Of a stretch of DNA of 64,000 bases, positions 10,314 to 20,242 are shown one piece after another. Within the stretch, counting starts at the first letter, position 1; every line of letters begins with the position of its first letter. The notes beneath the pieces are model-generated. The model saw only the letters and a list, made by a program, of their open reading frames with translations, was not told the DNA's origin and searched no databases. Position numbers and translations under genes: made by a program. This stretch comes from Emiliania huxleyi CCMP1516 (taxonomy: Eukaryota; Haptophyta; Isochrysidales; Noelaerhabdaceae), in contig NW_005198966.1 in NCBI RefSeq assembly GCF_000372725.1, positions 171,584 through 235,583 on the forward strand. The letters are read 5' to 3'.

Positions 10314-10860
10314 TTATAGTAACCGGCGGTAATCGATAGCAAAGTTGGGCGCCGGAGAGCGACAAATCGCCCGCCCATGCCTCTCGATAGTTGAGCAGCG
10401 CCCGCGGTGCGCGCGCGCCGCGGCGTTGACCAACGACCGCGCCACTGAAGCCTCCCGCCCCGCGCGCGGCGCTCCGCATCGAGGCCGCCCACCGGCGCAG
10501 CAATCGCATTGCGCACAGTTGGGCGTCGCCCAGAATGCAGGGAAGGCCTTGGCGCTTATCGCCAGCCAGACTGACTCGGCCGCTGGCAGGCGGGCCGACT
10601 GCGCGCTCCGAGCACGCGGCCCGGCATCTTCACACAGGCCCGCCAGCCGCCGCGCAGCTCTGGAGAGGTAGCTGGCGTTGCGCTGCACTGCTTGAAGCTG
10701 CTGTTGAGCCTCGCCAACAATTGGAGCTGCCCCGCCCGCCGCCGTGAGCGCCGCGCCGTGGCCTCGTTCTCTGGAGAGCCCCAGCACCACCCCTCGCGGC
10801 CACTCGCACCGTTGCAGCAGCTCCGACCCCGCCACTCCGGCTTTTTCTGGGAGATTTCTT
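10314..10860 (-). other. Open but unassigned stretch
   Basis: The minus strand is open (containing VGEAQQQLQAVQRNASYLSR) but matches no family I know, and it overlaps the upstream cassette of the plus-strand RCC1 gene. It could be a short gene sharing the promoter region or a chance frame. Confidence 0.25.
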
Positions 10861-10999
10861 ATTCTTTTTCGCGCGATGTGCCGGCACATTTCTTTTGTTG
10901 GGGTAAATTATTTTTAACGCGAGGTTGGCCAACCGTGAGAACAAAACGGAAACAGATCTGTTTCGAAACACCGCGGAACTCTGAATTCTTTTTCTCGCG
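10857..10999 (+). promoter_or_regulatory. Duplicated start cassette: ATTCTTTTTCNCGCGATG
   Basis: ATTCTTTTTCGCGCGATG at 10861-10878 and AATTCTTTTTCTCGCGATG at 10984-11002 are two versions of the same T-rich tract abutting an ATG. The second precedes the RCC1 gene; the first opens a frame of only 13 codons. The paralogous RCC1 gene has the same tract directly before its ATG (21665-21681, minus). It probably marks transcription or translation start. Confidence 0.55.
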
Positions 11000-12417
11000 A
11001 TGTCCACCCCGCCGCGCCGCGCTCGCGCCGCCTCGCCTCCGCCGGCGCCACCGCCTCGCCTCACACACCGCCGCCCGCCCGTCTCCTCGACCTGCCCTCG
11101 GAGCTCCTCGAGCGCGTCCTCTCTCGCTGCGACAGCCCCCTCGACATCGCCCGTGTCGCAGCCGTCTCGCATCTCTTCCACGCCTCGCTTGCGGTGGAGG
11201 GCATCCGCTTGTGGGCGCAAGTGCGCGGCTTCGAGCTGCCGGCGCAGCCAGAGGGTGAGAGCTGCGCCGTGCGGTGGGTGTGCTTTGCGGCGTTTCGCGA
11301 GTCCAACGCGCCGGCGAGAGCGGCGGCAAGCCATTGGCACAGCGTTTTCATTGACGGCGAGGGGCGGCTCTCGTCGTGCGGCTCCGCGCCGACCTTCGAC
11401 CCATCGGTACTCGGCCACGGTGAGGGCGTGCTGCGGCTCAACACGCCGACCCGCCTGCCGTCGATGCTGGGTGAGCGCGCCGTGAGCGTGTCGGCTAGAG
11501 ACACCCACAGCCTCGCCCTCTTCGCCGACAGCACTGTCTGGAGCTGGGGCATTGGAGGCTACGGCCAGTTGGGCCACGGCGACCAGCAGAACCAGCTGCA
11601 GCCCAAGAAGATCGAGGCCTTGGCTGACCAGCGCGTCATCGCTGTGTCGGCTGGACGCGACCATAGCCTCGCCCTCACCGCCGACGGAGCCGTTTGGAGC
11701 TGGGGCCATGGAGCCTATGGCCGGCTGGGCCACGGCGACCAGCAGGCCCAGTGGCAGCCAAAAAAGGTTGAGGCCTTTGCTGGCCAGCGCGTCATTGCTT
11801 TGTCGGCGGGATACTTCCACAGCCTGGCCCTCACCGCCAACGGCAGCGTCTGGAGCTGGGGCTGGGGAGCCTTTGGCAAGCTGGGCCACGGCGACCAGCA
11901 GAACCAGCTGCTGCCCAAGAAGGTCGAGGCCTTGGCTGGTCAGCGCGCCGTCGCCGTGTCGGCGGGAGGCAACCACAGCCTCGTCATCACCGCCGACGGC
12001 GCCGTCTGGAGCTGGGGCTGGGGAGGCTTTGGCAAGCTGGGCCACGGCGACTTTCAGCAGCAGCTGCAGCCAAAGAAGATCGAGGCGTTGTCTGGCCAGC
12101 GCGTCGTCGCTGTGTCGGCTGGAGGCAACCGCAGCCTCGCAATCACCGCCGACGGCGCCGTCTGGAGCTGGGGCTTGGGAGCGTATGGCCAGCTGGGCCA
12201 TGGCGACGAGGAGGACCAGTGGCAGCCAAAGAAGATCGAGGCCTTGGCTGGCCAGCGCGTCGTCTCCGTGTCGGCTGGAACATGGCACAGCCTTGCCCGC
12301 ACCACGGATGGCGCTGTCTTTGCCTGGGGCAAGGGCGAGCACGGCTGCCTAGGCTACGGAGAGGACCTGTCAAACCAGCTGCTGCCCAAAAAGATCGAGG
12401 CGTGGGCGCAGGAATGA
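11000..12417 (+). CDS. F-box / RCC1-repeat protein (copy 1, frameshifted near its start)
   Basis: The paralogue at 20243-21664 gives the expected layout: a basic N-terminus, an F-box-like segment (LPSELLERVLSRCDS) and about seven RCC1 blades (VSAGRDHSLAL, TADGAVWSWG, LGHGDQQ). Here the ATG at 11000 is out of frame with the F-box. Compared with the paralogue, one C is missing in the GCCGCGCCGCGCTCGC stretch near 11021. Downstream the frame is open to the stop at 12415, so an internal start at 11194 is possible. RCC1 propellers bind partners, and an F-box would link them to SCF ubiquitin ligases; the substrate is unknown. The break could be a true mutation, a micro-intron or an assembly error. 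Confidence 0.75.
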
Positions 12418-12462
12418 GGTCACGGTTGTGCCTGTGGCACGAGGGTGAGTTTCCGTTGCAGA

Positions 12463-12532
12463 GTCAAATAAATAAATAAATAAAAACGGACACCTCTCTA
12501 CTGTGAGATGGGTAAAAAGGAACAGGTCCCCG
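12463..12532 (+). repeat. Dispersed repeat family E, copy 1
   Basis: AAATAAATAAATAAA followed by ACGGACACCTCTCTACTGTG and GATGGGTAAAAAGGAAC. An inverted copy lies at 53485-53547. It sits just after the RCC1 stop codon and may act as its 3' end, since the AATAAA series is in sense orientation. Confidence 0.7.
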
Positions 12533-12644
12533 CCCTTGCGATCTTTGTGCAGGGTTCTTTGTAGAGTCACCGGGGCGGGCAGCACAGTTTTTTTTTGTAA
12601 GCTGTCACACTCTAGCTACTAAAACTTAGATCCTCGTCTCCTCC

Positions 12645-13640
12645 TCAGTCATTGCCCAACGACAGCACGTTCGACTCCTGCTGCTCCGCCGCCGCCATGT
12701 CGGCCGCCTCGGCGCGCGCCGCCTTTTGCAGGTCCACCTTGCAGCGCAGCAGCTTGTTCAGGTCCCGGAAGAGCTGCATCTGCTCCTTGTTGGGTACGTG
12801 GTTTTCCTTGAGCGCCTATATCACAGAGGCCCGCGCCATGAAGAGACGCCACGCACGCCGCGGCTCCGTCCCCATCCCGCACCTTTTGCCGCTCGCGCAG
12901 CTCCCGCTGCTGTGCCTCCTGCTCCTTGATCCGCCGCTCGTACAGCTCGCGGTACGTCGTGACGACGGCGCCGTCGGGCATCGCGCGCCGGAGGGCGCGC
13001 CCCTCCTTCTCGTCCGCTATCCGCTGCAGCTTCACTCGCTCCATCGCCTACCCGCAAAGGATCGGGTGTCGAACACAAAACTGCATTACAAGCGATTTTC
13101 TGCGCGGCACGCAATCCCGCCGAGAGGGTGTCGTAGTAGTGGCAGGACGACTCCTCCTGCTGCGCCTCCTTCTCAGCCGAGTCGAGGTCCGCCTGTTTAC
13201 AGATGATTTGGTGAGGGGACGCTCCCTCATCCCTCCTCCCCGCCCGAAGCCCGCCTGCAGCTTGGTGAGCTCGCTATCGAAGCCCGCCTATCCCCATCCT
13301 CACAGGTGAAAGGGCGCTTCGCCACTCTGGGGGGGTTGTCCAACCTCGCCTTGATGTTGTCGTACACGCCCTTCTTCTCGAGATACTCCGCCTAGCCAGG
13401 GCTGGGACGTGGGGACCGCCGCCTTCAAACAACTCCCCTCGGGGCGTTCTCGCACCTCGATCTCGCCGTGCTGTGCGCGCAGCGTGCGCAACGACTTGAT
13501 CTGCGGCGCGAGGCGCGTCTTGTTGTCCTTGATCTGCCTGTTGATCTCCTCAACCACCTGCGAGATCTCCTCGAGCGTCTTGCCCTTGGCGCTGTCAACC
13601 TCCGCCTTGAGCTGCTCCGCCTGCCGCAGTTGCTCCTCCG
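12645..13640 (-). CDS. IFT81: IFT81, C-terminal part only
   Basis: Seven exons with junctions I could place: 13456-13640 (5' edge approximate), 13350-13391, 13255-13287, 13121-13192, 12883-13047 and 12645-12815, separated by 62-73-nt introns, mostly with GC donors. The joined peptide contains LAPQIKSLRTLR, YDNIKAGFDSELTKLQ, AQQEESSCHYYDTLS and a tail KENHVPNKEQMQLFRDL. These match the order of the C-terminal coiled coil of IFT81 in the IFT-B complex, which carries tubulin along cilia. About 230 residues are present of a protein normally near 670. The N-terminal exons are missing where dispersed repeat F begins (13684), so the gene is truncated here or its 5' part lies beyond the repeat. Confidence 0.8.
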
Positions 13641-13683
13641 TCTGCGCAAAGCCCGCCACGCCACGTTTGGCCTGGGCCGAAGA

Positions 13684-13915
13684 GAGGCGCCCGTGGGGAC
13701 CCCGCAATTCCCTTCCCCCCCTCGGAGGGCCGGACTGAGGCGTCGAGGGCCCCACTCTTTCCTTCGCATAGCGGCCACTCTTCGGATCGCTGGTCGAGCG
13801 ACCCGGGGGATGCCCCGCGCGCCTGACCCAGGCGCGAAAACAAATCTGCGAGGCGTGGCCGCTCATGCGGCCCGATGGGGAGGAACTGGGCGGACTACGG
13901 GGATCGGCTTCTTAC
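13684..13915 (-). repeat. Dispersed repeat family F, copy 1
   Basis: Reverse complement of 57300-57580 and (shorter) 52042-52240. Landmarks are GCATCCCCCGGGTCGCTCGA, GAAGAGTGGCCGCTATG and AATTGCGGGGTCCCCACGGG. It separates the IFT81 fragment from an ankyrin fragment on the other strand. Confidence 0.8.
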
Positions 13916-13944
13916 ACCATGGGAACGTCGTGGGAATTTGGGGT

Positions 13945-14266
13945 TCATCACACCTCTGATGCTGGCCGCTGCGCACGGCCATGCCGGCTGCGTGGAGGCG
14001 CTGGTGGAGGCCGACCCGCACGAGAGGCATCTGCTGCTGCGCACAGACAGCTCCCGCCCTTTGACCGCGCGCGACCTCGCGGGCATATACGGCCACCCCG
14101 CCATCGCGTCGCGGCTGGGCGGCGCCATGGAAGCGGCTGGCGAGGCTGGCGGCGGCGCCGCTCCTGCGCCATCTGTCACGAGGCCTTCCCCTCGCGGAGG
14201 GCTTTCTTCCGCCATCTGCAGGCATGCCGCTCGACGCCATGCTCGGCAGCAGGTGGCGACGAGTAG
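13945..14266 (+). pseudogene. Ankyrin-repeat fragment plus C2H2-like finger
   Basis: TPLMLAAAHGHAGCVEALVE and ARDLAGIYGHPAIASRL are a recognisable ankyrin pair. A following frame gives CAICHEAFPSRRAFFRHLQA, a zinc-finger-like C-x2-C...H motif ending with a stop near 14264. The two lie in different frames, so an intron or frameshift separates them around 14150. The 5' side runs directly into repeat F and no start is visible. It is best read as the 3' end of a gene cut by the repeat. Confidence 0.45.
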
Positions 14267-14601
14267 GCCCCGGCCACGCCTAGGGCCGGGTTTGTCTCAC
14301 GGAGAAGCTGATGAGCATCAGCAGATTTGGGATCGTACTTATTAGCGGCTTCCCCAGACTCCACGCCCCATCGCCCCTCCACTGGACGCTCCACCCTCCA
14401 CGCTCCACTCGCAGTGTCCAGCTCTCGCCACTTTTGCTGCTCTCTCTACACAGTCACACGCCCTACTGCGCGCTTGCCAGATATGCCTACTCCTTTGTTG
14501 TGGCCGGGTGTGAACCGGTAACCCCAAGCTCAAACCCGGCTCGAGGGGGCGCAAACCGAAAAATCAAATGTCCGACGAGTATCAAATTTGCGTATCAAAT
14601 G

Positions 14602-15130
14602 TCAGTTCACAATTGGGCCCCCATGGAGGTCGCTCCTAGAGCCGTATGGCGCGCAATTCACGGGCTGCGTCGGGCGCGCCTTGCAGCGAGTAAAGCCGTA
14701 GGCGACCTGAATGTTGGACCCTGTGGGGTTGCGCGCCGCCTGCGTCGCAGCCTCCAGGCCCTCCATCACGAACATGGCGTTCTTGGCCCTGCGAGCCGCG
14801 GCCTTTGCCGCAAGTTGCTCCTTGGTGAGCTCCTTTTTCTTCGGCGCGGTTCGCTCGATGTACGAGCGCTCCGCCGCCTGCACACCGACTCGCGGTCGCC
14901 CGCGGAGCCTTCTCGTGCTTCAGGTCGACCTCGATGGTCGCGTAGCCAGGCTTTATCACCCTGACACAAGACGCACCGAACAACTTTGCGACACTCACTG
15001 CGTCCTCCAGTTGCGCGCGATCGGAGCGATTCCAGGGTCCGCTGCGCCTCCCCGGCAGCACGACGGTGGCCGGCGCTTGCCGCTTGCGCGCCAGCCCCGT
15101 CCGCCGGTTCCGCGGCCGCGGTCCCTGTCA
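14602..15130 (-). CDS. Hypothetical basic protein, possibly two exons
   Basis: Two consecutive minus frames look protein-like: one with RRSGPWNRSDRAQLEDAV and GASCVRVIKPGYATIEVD, the next with SYIERTAPKKKELTKEQLA and FVMEGLEAATQAARNP, ending at 14602. A junction near 14885 is needed to join them. The second part is Lys/Ala-rich and helical. I recognise no family. It lies tail to tail with nothing obvious and downstream of the myosin gene on the same strand. Confidence 0.35.
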
Positions 15131-15190
15131 TAGAGCCGTAGCTACGCGCGCCATTACGGCTTAAGCGTTTAGGCGACGTGCCAAAAAAGA

Positions 15191-18100
15191 TCAACCGACC
15201 TTGTCGTAATGCAGGAGGGAGATCGCGCGCTCGCCTTTGAGCGCGGCTGCCGTCTCGATTGGGTGGTCGGCGGCATCGCCAAAAGCTCTCACCAACCACC
15301 GTGGTCCATGCGGGACACCGACACGAGACCGCGACTCGAAACGAAGCACGACGCCAAATGTGTCAAGACAACGGGCAGGGCGCCAGGGGAGAAACCTCCC
15401 AGCGTACACGGGCGCCCAGCCGTTCCTTCGTGCCCCCCCTCGGGACTCCGCCCGGCGGCCAGCCTCTGTCACTGGCCAAAGGTCGAGCCGGCGCCTCGCA
15501 CCACGGCGGCGGGCTTGAGCGACGGCTTGCTGTCGCGCGGCGAGGCGAAGCCCTCGTCGGCCAGCTTCATCATCATGTCCGAGTTGACGATCAGCAGCTG
15601 GTTCATCTCGCGGTCCCGCTCGGCGACGCGCGCGCGCAGCTCGTTGACCTCGAGGCGGAAGGGGGGGGGGGGGGGGGGCTACTTGTGAGTCCGGGCTCGG
15701 TAGCTGCAGTGGGCAGGGAGGAGGGCACAAATATGTCACCTCGAGGAAGAGCGCGAGCTGCTCCTCCTTGGCCTGCGAGAGGTCGCGCTGGCAGACGGCG
15801 AGCGCGTCGCGCAGCTCGGCGTTCTCCTCCTCGAGCAAGTCGAGCTCCTCCTCGTACTCGCCGCACTTCTCCTGGAGCTCGTAGTTCTCCTCCTCGAAGT
15901 CGTCCCGCTCCTGGATCGCCTCGTCCCGCTCCGCCCGCATCTCGTCCAGCTGCTCCTCGTCGCCGACCGACGAGTCGTCGAAGGGGATGCGGGTGGGGAA
16001 GCCGGCCTGCGAGACCCGCACCGCCTCGAGCACCGCACAGCAGCGGAGCTGCGCTAGCGCCACCGCGGGCCAGAGCACGAACGGGCCCCGCACTTCGTTG
16101 GGCTTGATGCACCTCACAAAGTGGCTCTGCGTGGCGCCGAGCGTGCCGACGAGCGAGGCAATGGACCCGCGGAACTGAGACCCCACCGACACGAACTGCG
16201 TCGCCTGCTTCTTGCCGCCGCCACCGATCCCGCCGCCCCCCCCGCCGCAGGCGCGGCGCGAGTGGCTCACTCTACGTGCGGGCCCCTCGTTCACGTTCGT
16301 GGCGGTGGGCTTGCCGGCCGCCGCCGCGCCGCCGTCGCCCGAAGGGGCCTGCTGCCGCCGCTGCTCCGCCGCCTCGGAGAAGAGCTGCGCTACAAAGGGC
16401 GAGGCCGAGGCGCGCATGGTCGACGGTAGCTCCGCGAAGAGTGCGTCCTTGTTCTTGGAGAGGAAGCCGGCCACCGAGTACGTGACGCGGCCTCCGAAGT
16501 GGCCAATCGTGAAGGCGCGGTCGGCGCCGATGCGGGGCGTGCCTGCGAAAGGGGCCCGAGACGGCTCAGAGACCAGTCCGAGAGGGCTCCGAGAAGGTTC
16601 CGAGGAGGCGATGCGCGGCGTGCCGTATGACGCATGCCCGTCGAAGGAAGAGTGCAGCGCGGCCGTCAGCGACGCGTCGGTCGCGCCCGCCTGCAGACAC
16701 TGGTCATCGAGGACGGCGAGCACGGAGAGGGGCTTGCCTTCGAGCAGCGCGATGGTGGCCGCGTTGTCGGTGTACTCGACCCGGTCCACCGCGAGCCCCT
16801 CGCGCAGGTACTCTGCCTGCAGCAGCGTGATTGCCGCCGCAGTGAAGTGCGCCTGCAGGACATGTCTCGGACACGTCGTGGACGTGTCCTGGACGGTGAT
16901 GGCCGCCGCAGTGAAGTGCGCCTGCAGCTTCTCGTTCGCGTAGTTGATCAGCAGCTGCTCGAAGCCGTTGGTGGCGAAGATCTCCGAGCCAAAGATGTCG
17001 AGGATGCCGATCCCTGCCGAGGAGGCCGCCGCCGCCCCGCGGCCACTTCCCTGCCCGACGGCGGCGAGAGAGCGGTTGAGGGCAAAGATGATGTGGTCGA
17101 AGAGGCGCTCGTACAGCGCCTTGGCGAGAGCGTCGCGCGAGGCGCGCGCCTCGGGCAGCTTCTTGCAGATGACCATCTCCTCGCCGCCGGCCGAGATGGT
17201 CCTCGAGTTGAGCGCCGTCAGCAGCTCCGCGTCGCCGCAGCCCAGCAGCCTCGCCGCAAGCCGTAGCGCCGCCACCGCCCCCTCCCCGTCGATCTCGAGC
17301 GAGCCAGGCGGCCCTGCGGGGGCGCCGGCGAGCGGCGGAGCGGCGGCGGCGCGGCCTCCCGCCACGCCTCCGCCCTTGCCCTCCTCCTCCGCGGGCTCGC
17401 GGAACTCGATGTCGCCTGTTCACAGCAGCAGGTGTGAAGAGACGCCGTTCACACCTCCTCCTCCGCCGGCTCGCGGAACTCGATGTCGCCAAGAGTGAGC
17501 ACCGCAGCCACCACCGCCCACACCGCCTCGGCGGAGCCCGCGGCCGCGTCGCCGCCGCCGCCGTCGTAAATGGCGGTCAGCGCGGCGTTGGTCGCCTCGA
17601 ACTCCGCCGCATCGTCCACGCCGTCGACGAGGAGGCAGCCTCCGGCACTCAGATAGCGGTACGTGCCCGCGCCGCGCAGCCCCAGCCGCACGGCGAGGTC
17701 TGCGGCGGGCGTGCCTGCCCTTGCGCGGCAGCAGGAGGCGAGCTGGTACGGCGCGTGGTACGACCGCTCGTCCGCCTCGGGCGAGACGACGCGCGACTTT
17801 TCGAGAAGGAAGCGAGAGATCGACCCGCCGGTCAGGGCGCCCGTCGGAGAGAAGCGAAGCTGCAGCAGCTTGCCGAAGCGGGACGAGTTGTGGTTGCGCG
17901 TGGTCTTTGCGTTCCCGAACGCCTCGAGCAGCACGTTGGACGCGTCGAGCTCCGCCTGCAGCACCTCGCCCACCTTGGTCGTGCCTCCTCCGCCACCCTT
18001 GCCCGCCGCGGACGCGGCAGAGATGAAGAAGGACAGGATGATCTTGGCGCTCTCCGTCTTCCCAGCGCCAGACTCGCCGTTGATCACGACCGACTGGGAG

Positions 18101-18663
18101 CGGCCGCGCGCCGCCATGTCGTAGTACGCCGCGCCCGCCACCTGGTACAGGTGCGGCGGCAGAGCAGGCCCGTCCCGCTCTGCGGCAGCGGCGGCCGCGG
18201 CGGCGGCGGACTGGTACGAGCGCATCGTCGCGGCGTCATAGAGGCCAGCGACCTTGGTGAAGGGGTTGATCGCGACGAGGACGGGCCCGGCGCGCGTGTA
18301 GATCGAGCGCGCCGCGTACCGCGCCATCACCACCCGCAGCAGCGAAGGCTCGTTGAGGTGAGACAGCGCGCCGACGTCATCCACGCCGTCGAGCGTCTCG
18401 GGGTTGGCCGGCACGAGGGCGGCGGGCTTGACCCAGACAGGCTTGGCGCCCACGTCGCCGCCCTCCACCAGGCTGACCAGCACCATGTCCGGCGACGGAG
18501 GAGCGGCGTCCTCTGGCCGGCGGCGCTGCACGACGCCGAGCGTGAAAGGAAGCGCCTCGTCGTCGTCCTCTGGCGGCGCTCCGGCGGGCGTCTCGCTGAT
18601 TGGCACCCAGACGCGGGCGCCGGGAGCGGTCACGTCGCCGTCGGCGGCGACGGGAGCTGCCAT
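15191..18663 (-). CDS. Unconventional myosin heavy chain
   Basis: Starts at the ATG at 18663. The motor domain shows the P-loop GESGAGKTES, switch I NHNSSRFGK, switch II-region DIFGSEIF, NYANEKLQ and the SH region HFVRCIKPNE. It is the actin-based ATPase motor. After GFPTRIPF the sequence passes almost at once into a strong coiled coil (QLDEMRAERDEAIQERDD), so most of the converter and any IQ neck are missing or hidden in an unseen exon. Two introns are certain from duplicated exon edges: one at 17415-17490 (~74 nt) and one at 16853-16927 (69 nt). Further introns near 15660-15740 and 15290-15480 make the tail end approximate. The stop is at 15191. The divergent neighbour on the plus strand starts at 18856. 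Confidence 0.85.
16827..16927 (-). repeat. Introner family B in myosin, with 32-bp flanking exon duplication
   Basis: On the coding strand a 42-nt insert running GTCCAGGACACGTCC to CATGTCCTGCAG lies between two copies of an exon segment (16827-16858 and 16896-16927, one mismatch in 32). Removing one 69-nt period restores the myosin motif NEKLQAHF...LLQAEY. The consistent splice is GC-AG (CTGCAG|GCGCAC at both ends). A sister insert of identical length lies at 45928-45969. Confidence 0.75.
17381..17489 (-). repeat. Introner family A in myosin, with 35-bp flanking exon duplication
   Basis: The 39-nt insert at 17416-17454 (coding strand GTGTGAACGGCGTCTC ... GTGAACAG) is flanked by 17381-17415 and 17455-17489, identical but for one base. 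Excising one 74-nt period gives the normal myosin sequence LGDIEFREPAEEE. Keeping both copies shifts the frame. Confidence 0.8.
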
Positions 18664-18855
18664 TGGGGGAGGCTGGGGACAGGAAGAAAGCGGCGGTCGG
18701 CTGTGGACGCGCCGTGGCGGCGGCTAACTAACTTGGCTCTGCGCGTTCACAGCCTTGTTATCAAAGAGATATATTTCCAATTTCGTGCACAAAGAGCACA
18801 AAGGTGGCACCCTCGGCCAGCTGAAGCTCTCGACTCGTCGACCGAGCTCTGGACG

Positions 18856-19212
18856 ATGCCGACCTCAAACCACCAGCGCCAGCAACGACGTGCCGCGGCT
18901 CGCCGCGCCGCTGTTGCGACCGACGACGTGCCCGACGCCGTCCCGCGGCCGAAAGGAAGAGGCCCGCGCAACCACTTCTGGGACCCGCGGCCGCCGGGCG
19001 TGCGGCGGCACAACGAGTCGAACGAACCGAACCAGCGCAGAGCGGCGCGTCTCGCGAGCGCCCGCGGCCGCCACGCCGACGCCGTCCGCGGCCGACGGTG
19101 GTCGCGAATCAACGCGGCGCGGTGCAACGAGGCCAAGTCCTTCCAGGCTCCCGCCAGCAGCGCCTCGTGGCGTGGGCTGCACGGCCCTTCGAGACGGCCC
19201 GGGGGGCGGTGA
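18856..19212 (+). CDS. Hypothetical Arg/Ala-rich protein
   Basis: 118 codons from ATG 18856 (after a T/A-rich GAGATATATTTCCAATTT at 18769-18786, possible promoter) to the stop before 19213. It contains DVPDAVPRPKGRGPRNHFWD and ESNEPNQRRAARLASAR. It is highly basic with no known domain. It is divergent from the myosin gene 190 bp away. It could be a small nucleic-acid-binding protein or a chance frame. Confidence 0.35.
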   Translation: MPTSNHQRQQRRAAARRAAVATDDVPDAVPRPKGRGPRNHFWDPRPPGVRRHNESNEPNQRRAARLASARGRHADAVRGRRWSRINAARCNEAKSFQAPASSASWRGLHGPSRRPGGR

Positions 19213-19377
19213 GAGACCTCTCCCGCCGGCATGGCGCACTATATCACCCGTAGAGGCCTCTCTATAGTCGCCTTTTGGCACCTCCTCTCTCCACGCCGCC
19301 GATTAGACCTCGCCGCATCGCATCGCCCCCTTCCCTGCCCCGTCGCCCTCCTGAGCTCTCCCTCCTTCGCTCCAGCC

Positions 19378-19979
19378 ATGCACAGGACGGCTGGACCATT
19401 GGCCCGCGTGCCAGGCGTCCGGGACGGCCGGGTATCGGCTCCGTACTTTGAGCCCTCTTGGGCCACCCTCGCGTCCACCGGCCGGCAGAGCACCGCTTGG
19501 GCGACTCAGACGGCCCGCCCGACCAGCGCGTTCGATCGTGCCGCCCCCACAGCGTCAGTGGCGTGCGTGGGGTGGCAGGCGGCGTCCGCGCAGCCCCTCG
19601 TGGGGGTGCCCACCGCTCTCCTCTCACCCCTCCCCCCCGCCCGTGGCACCCCACACACTCGTCCCTCCTCAGGGGCGCAAGGCGGCATGGCACGTTCAGC
19701 GCTTGCCTCGGCCCACCTCGCCTTCACGCCGCCACCGCGACCAAGGAGGTGGCCTCGGCGGCCCAGATGAAGCCCGTGCGGCTCGTTTGGGAGCCGCATG
19801 CCGTCCCTCTCTCGCCGGCGCTGCTCACCACGCCCAAGCCTACGCCGAGGAACCCGTCGCGCCCGTCGCTCACGAGCTGGTGGCTCGCATCGCGCCCTGC
19901 CCACGATCAAATTCGAGACGACCAACATCCGACCACAAAAAAGGTCCGCGCGTGCTGCGCGGGCCGGCGAGCGACTAGC
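19378..19979 (+). CDS. Hypothetical protein, probably two exons
   Basis: From ATG 19378 the frame contains HRTAGPLARVPGVRDGRVSA and RQSTAWATQTARPTSAFD. A later frame (GTFSACLGPPRLHAAT, AQMKPVRLVWEPHAVPL) looks like a continuation after an intron around 19610-19690 with a pyrimidine-rich end. No family was recognised. The limits are tentative. Confidence 0.3.
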
Positions 19980-20242
19980 GAGCCAACCTGCTAGTGAGAA
20001 GAAAATACGTCCACTGGCGCTGTGCGCTGGTCTGTGAGAGGTTGTTCACACTTTGGTTTTGTCTAGGCATCCTTCTTTTTTTTGAGCGCCTTCGTTGTTA
20101 ATAAGAAAATGGATGGGCTCCTTGTCGCCGCAAAAGAACCAACTCTCTATCGCACAACATAGGCACTTACCAGATCTTCACGCGAGCTGCACGCCTCGGG
20201 TCGCCCTCTCGCCGCCGCCCCGCCCAAGCTCCCGCCGTGACC

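Noticed and set aside
8683-10516. Long Ala/Ser/Thr-rich frame on the minus strand and Glu/Ala/Gly-rich frame on the plus strand
   Set aside because: Both are shadows of the same low-complexity tract; neither has a domain or signal peptide.
14490-14560. tRNA-like stretch with GGGTTTGAGC and CCGGTTCAC words
   Set aside because: No cloverleaf with a 7-bp acceptor stem and anticodon arm could be drawn on either strand.
17449-17455. Myosin gene split in two by the stop just after EEE
   Set aside because: The stop lies in an introner; removing 74 nt joins the motor domain at a conserved motif.
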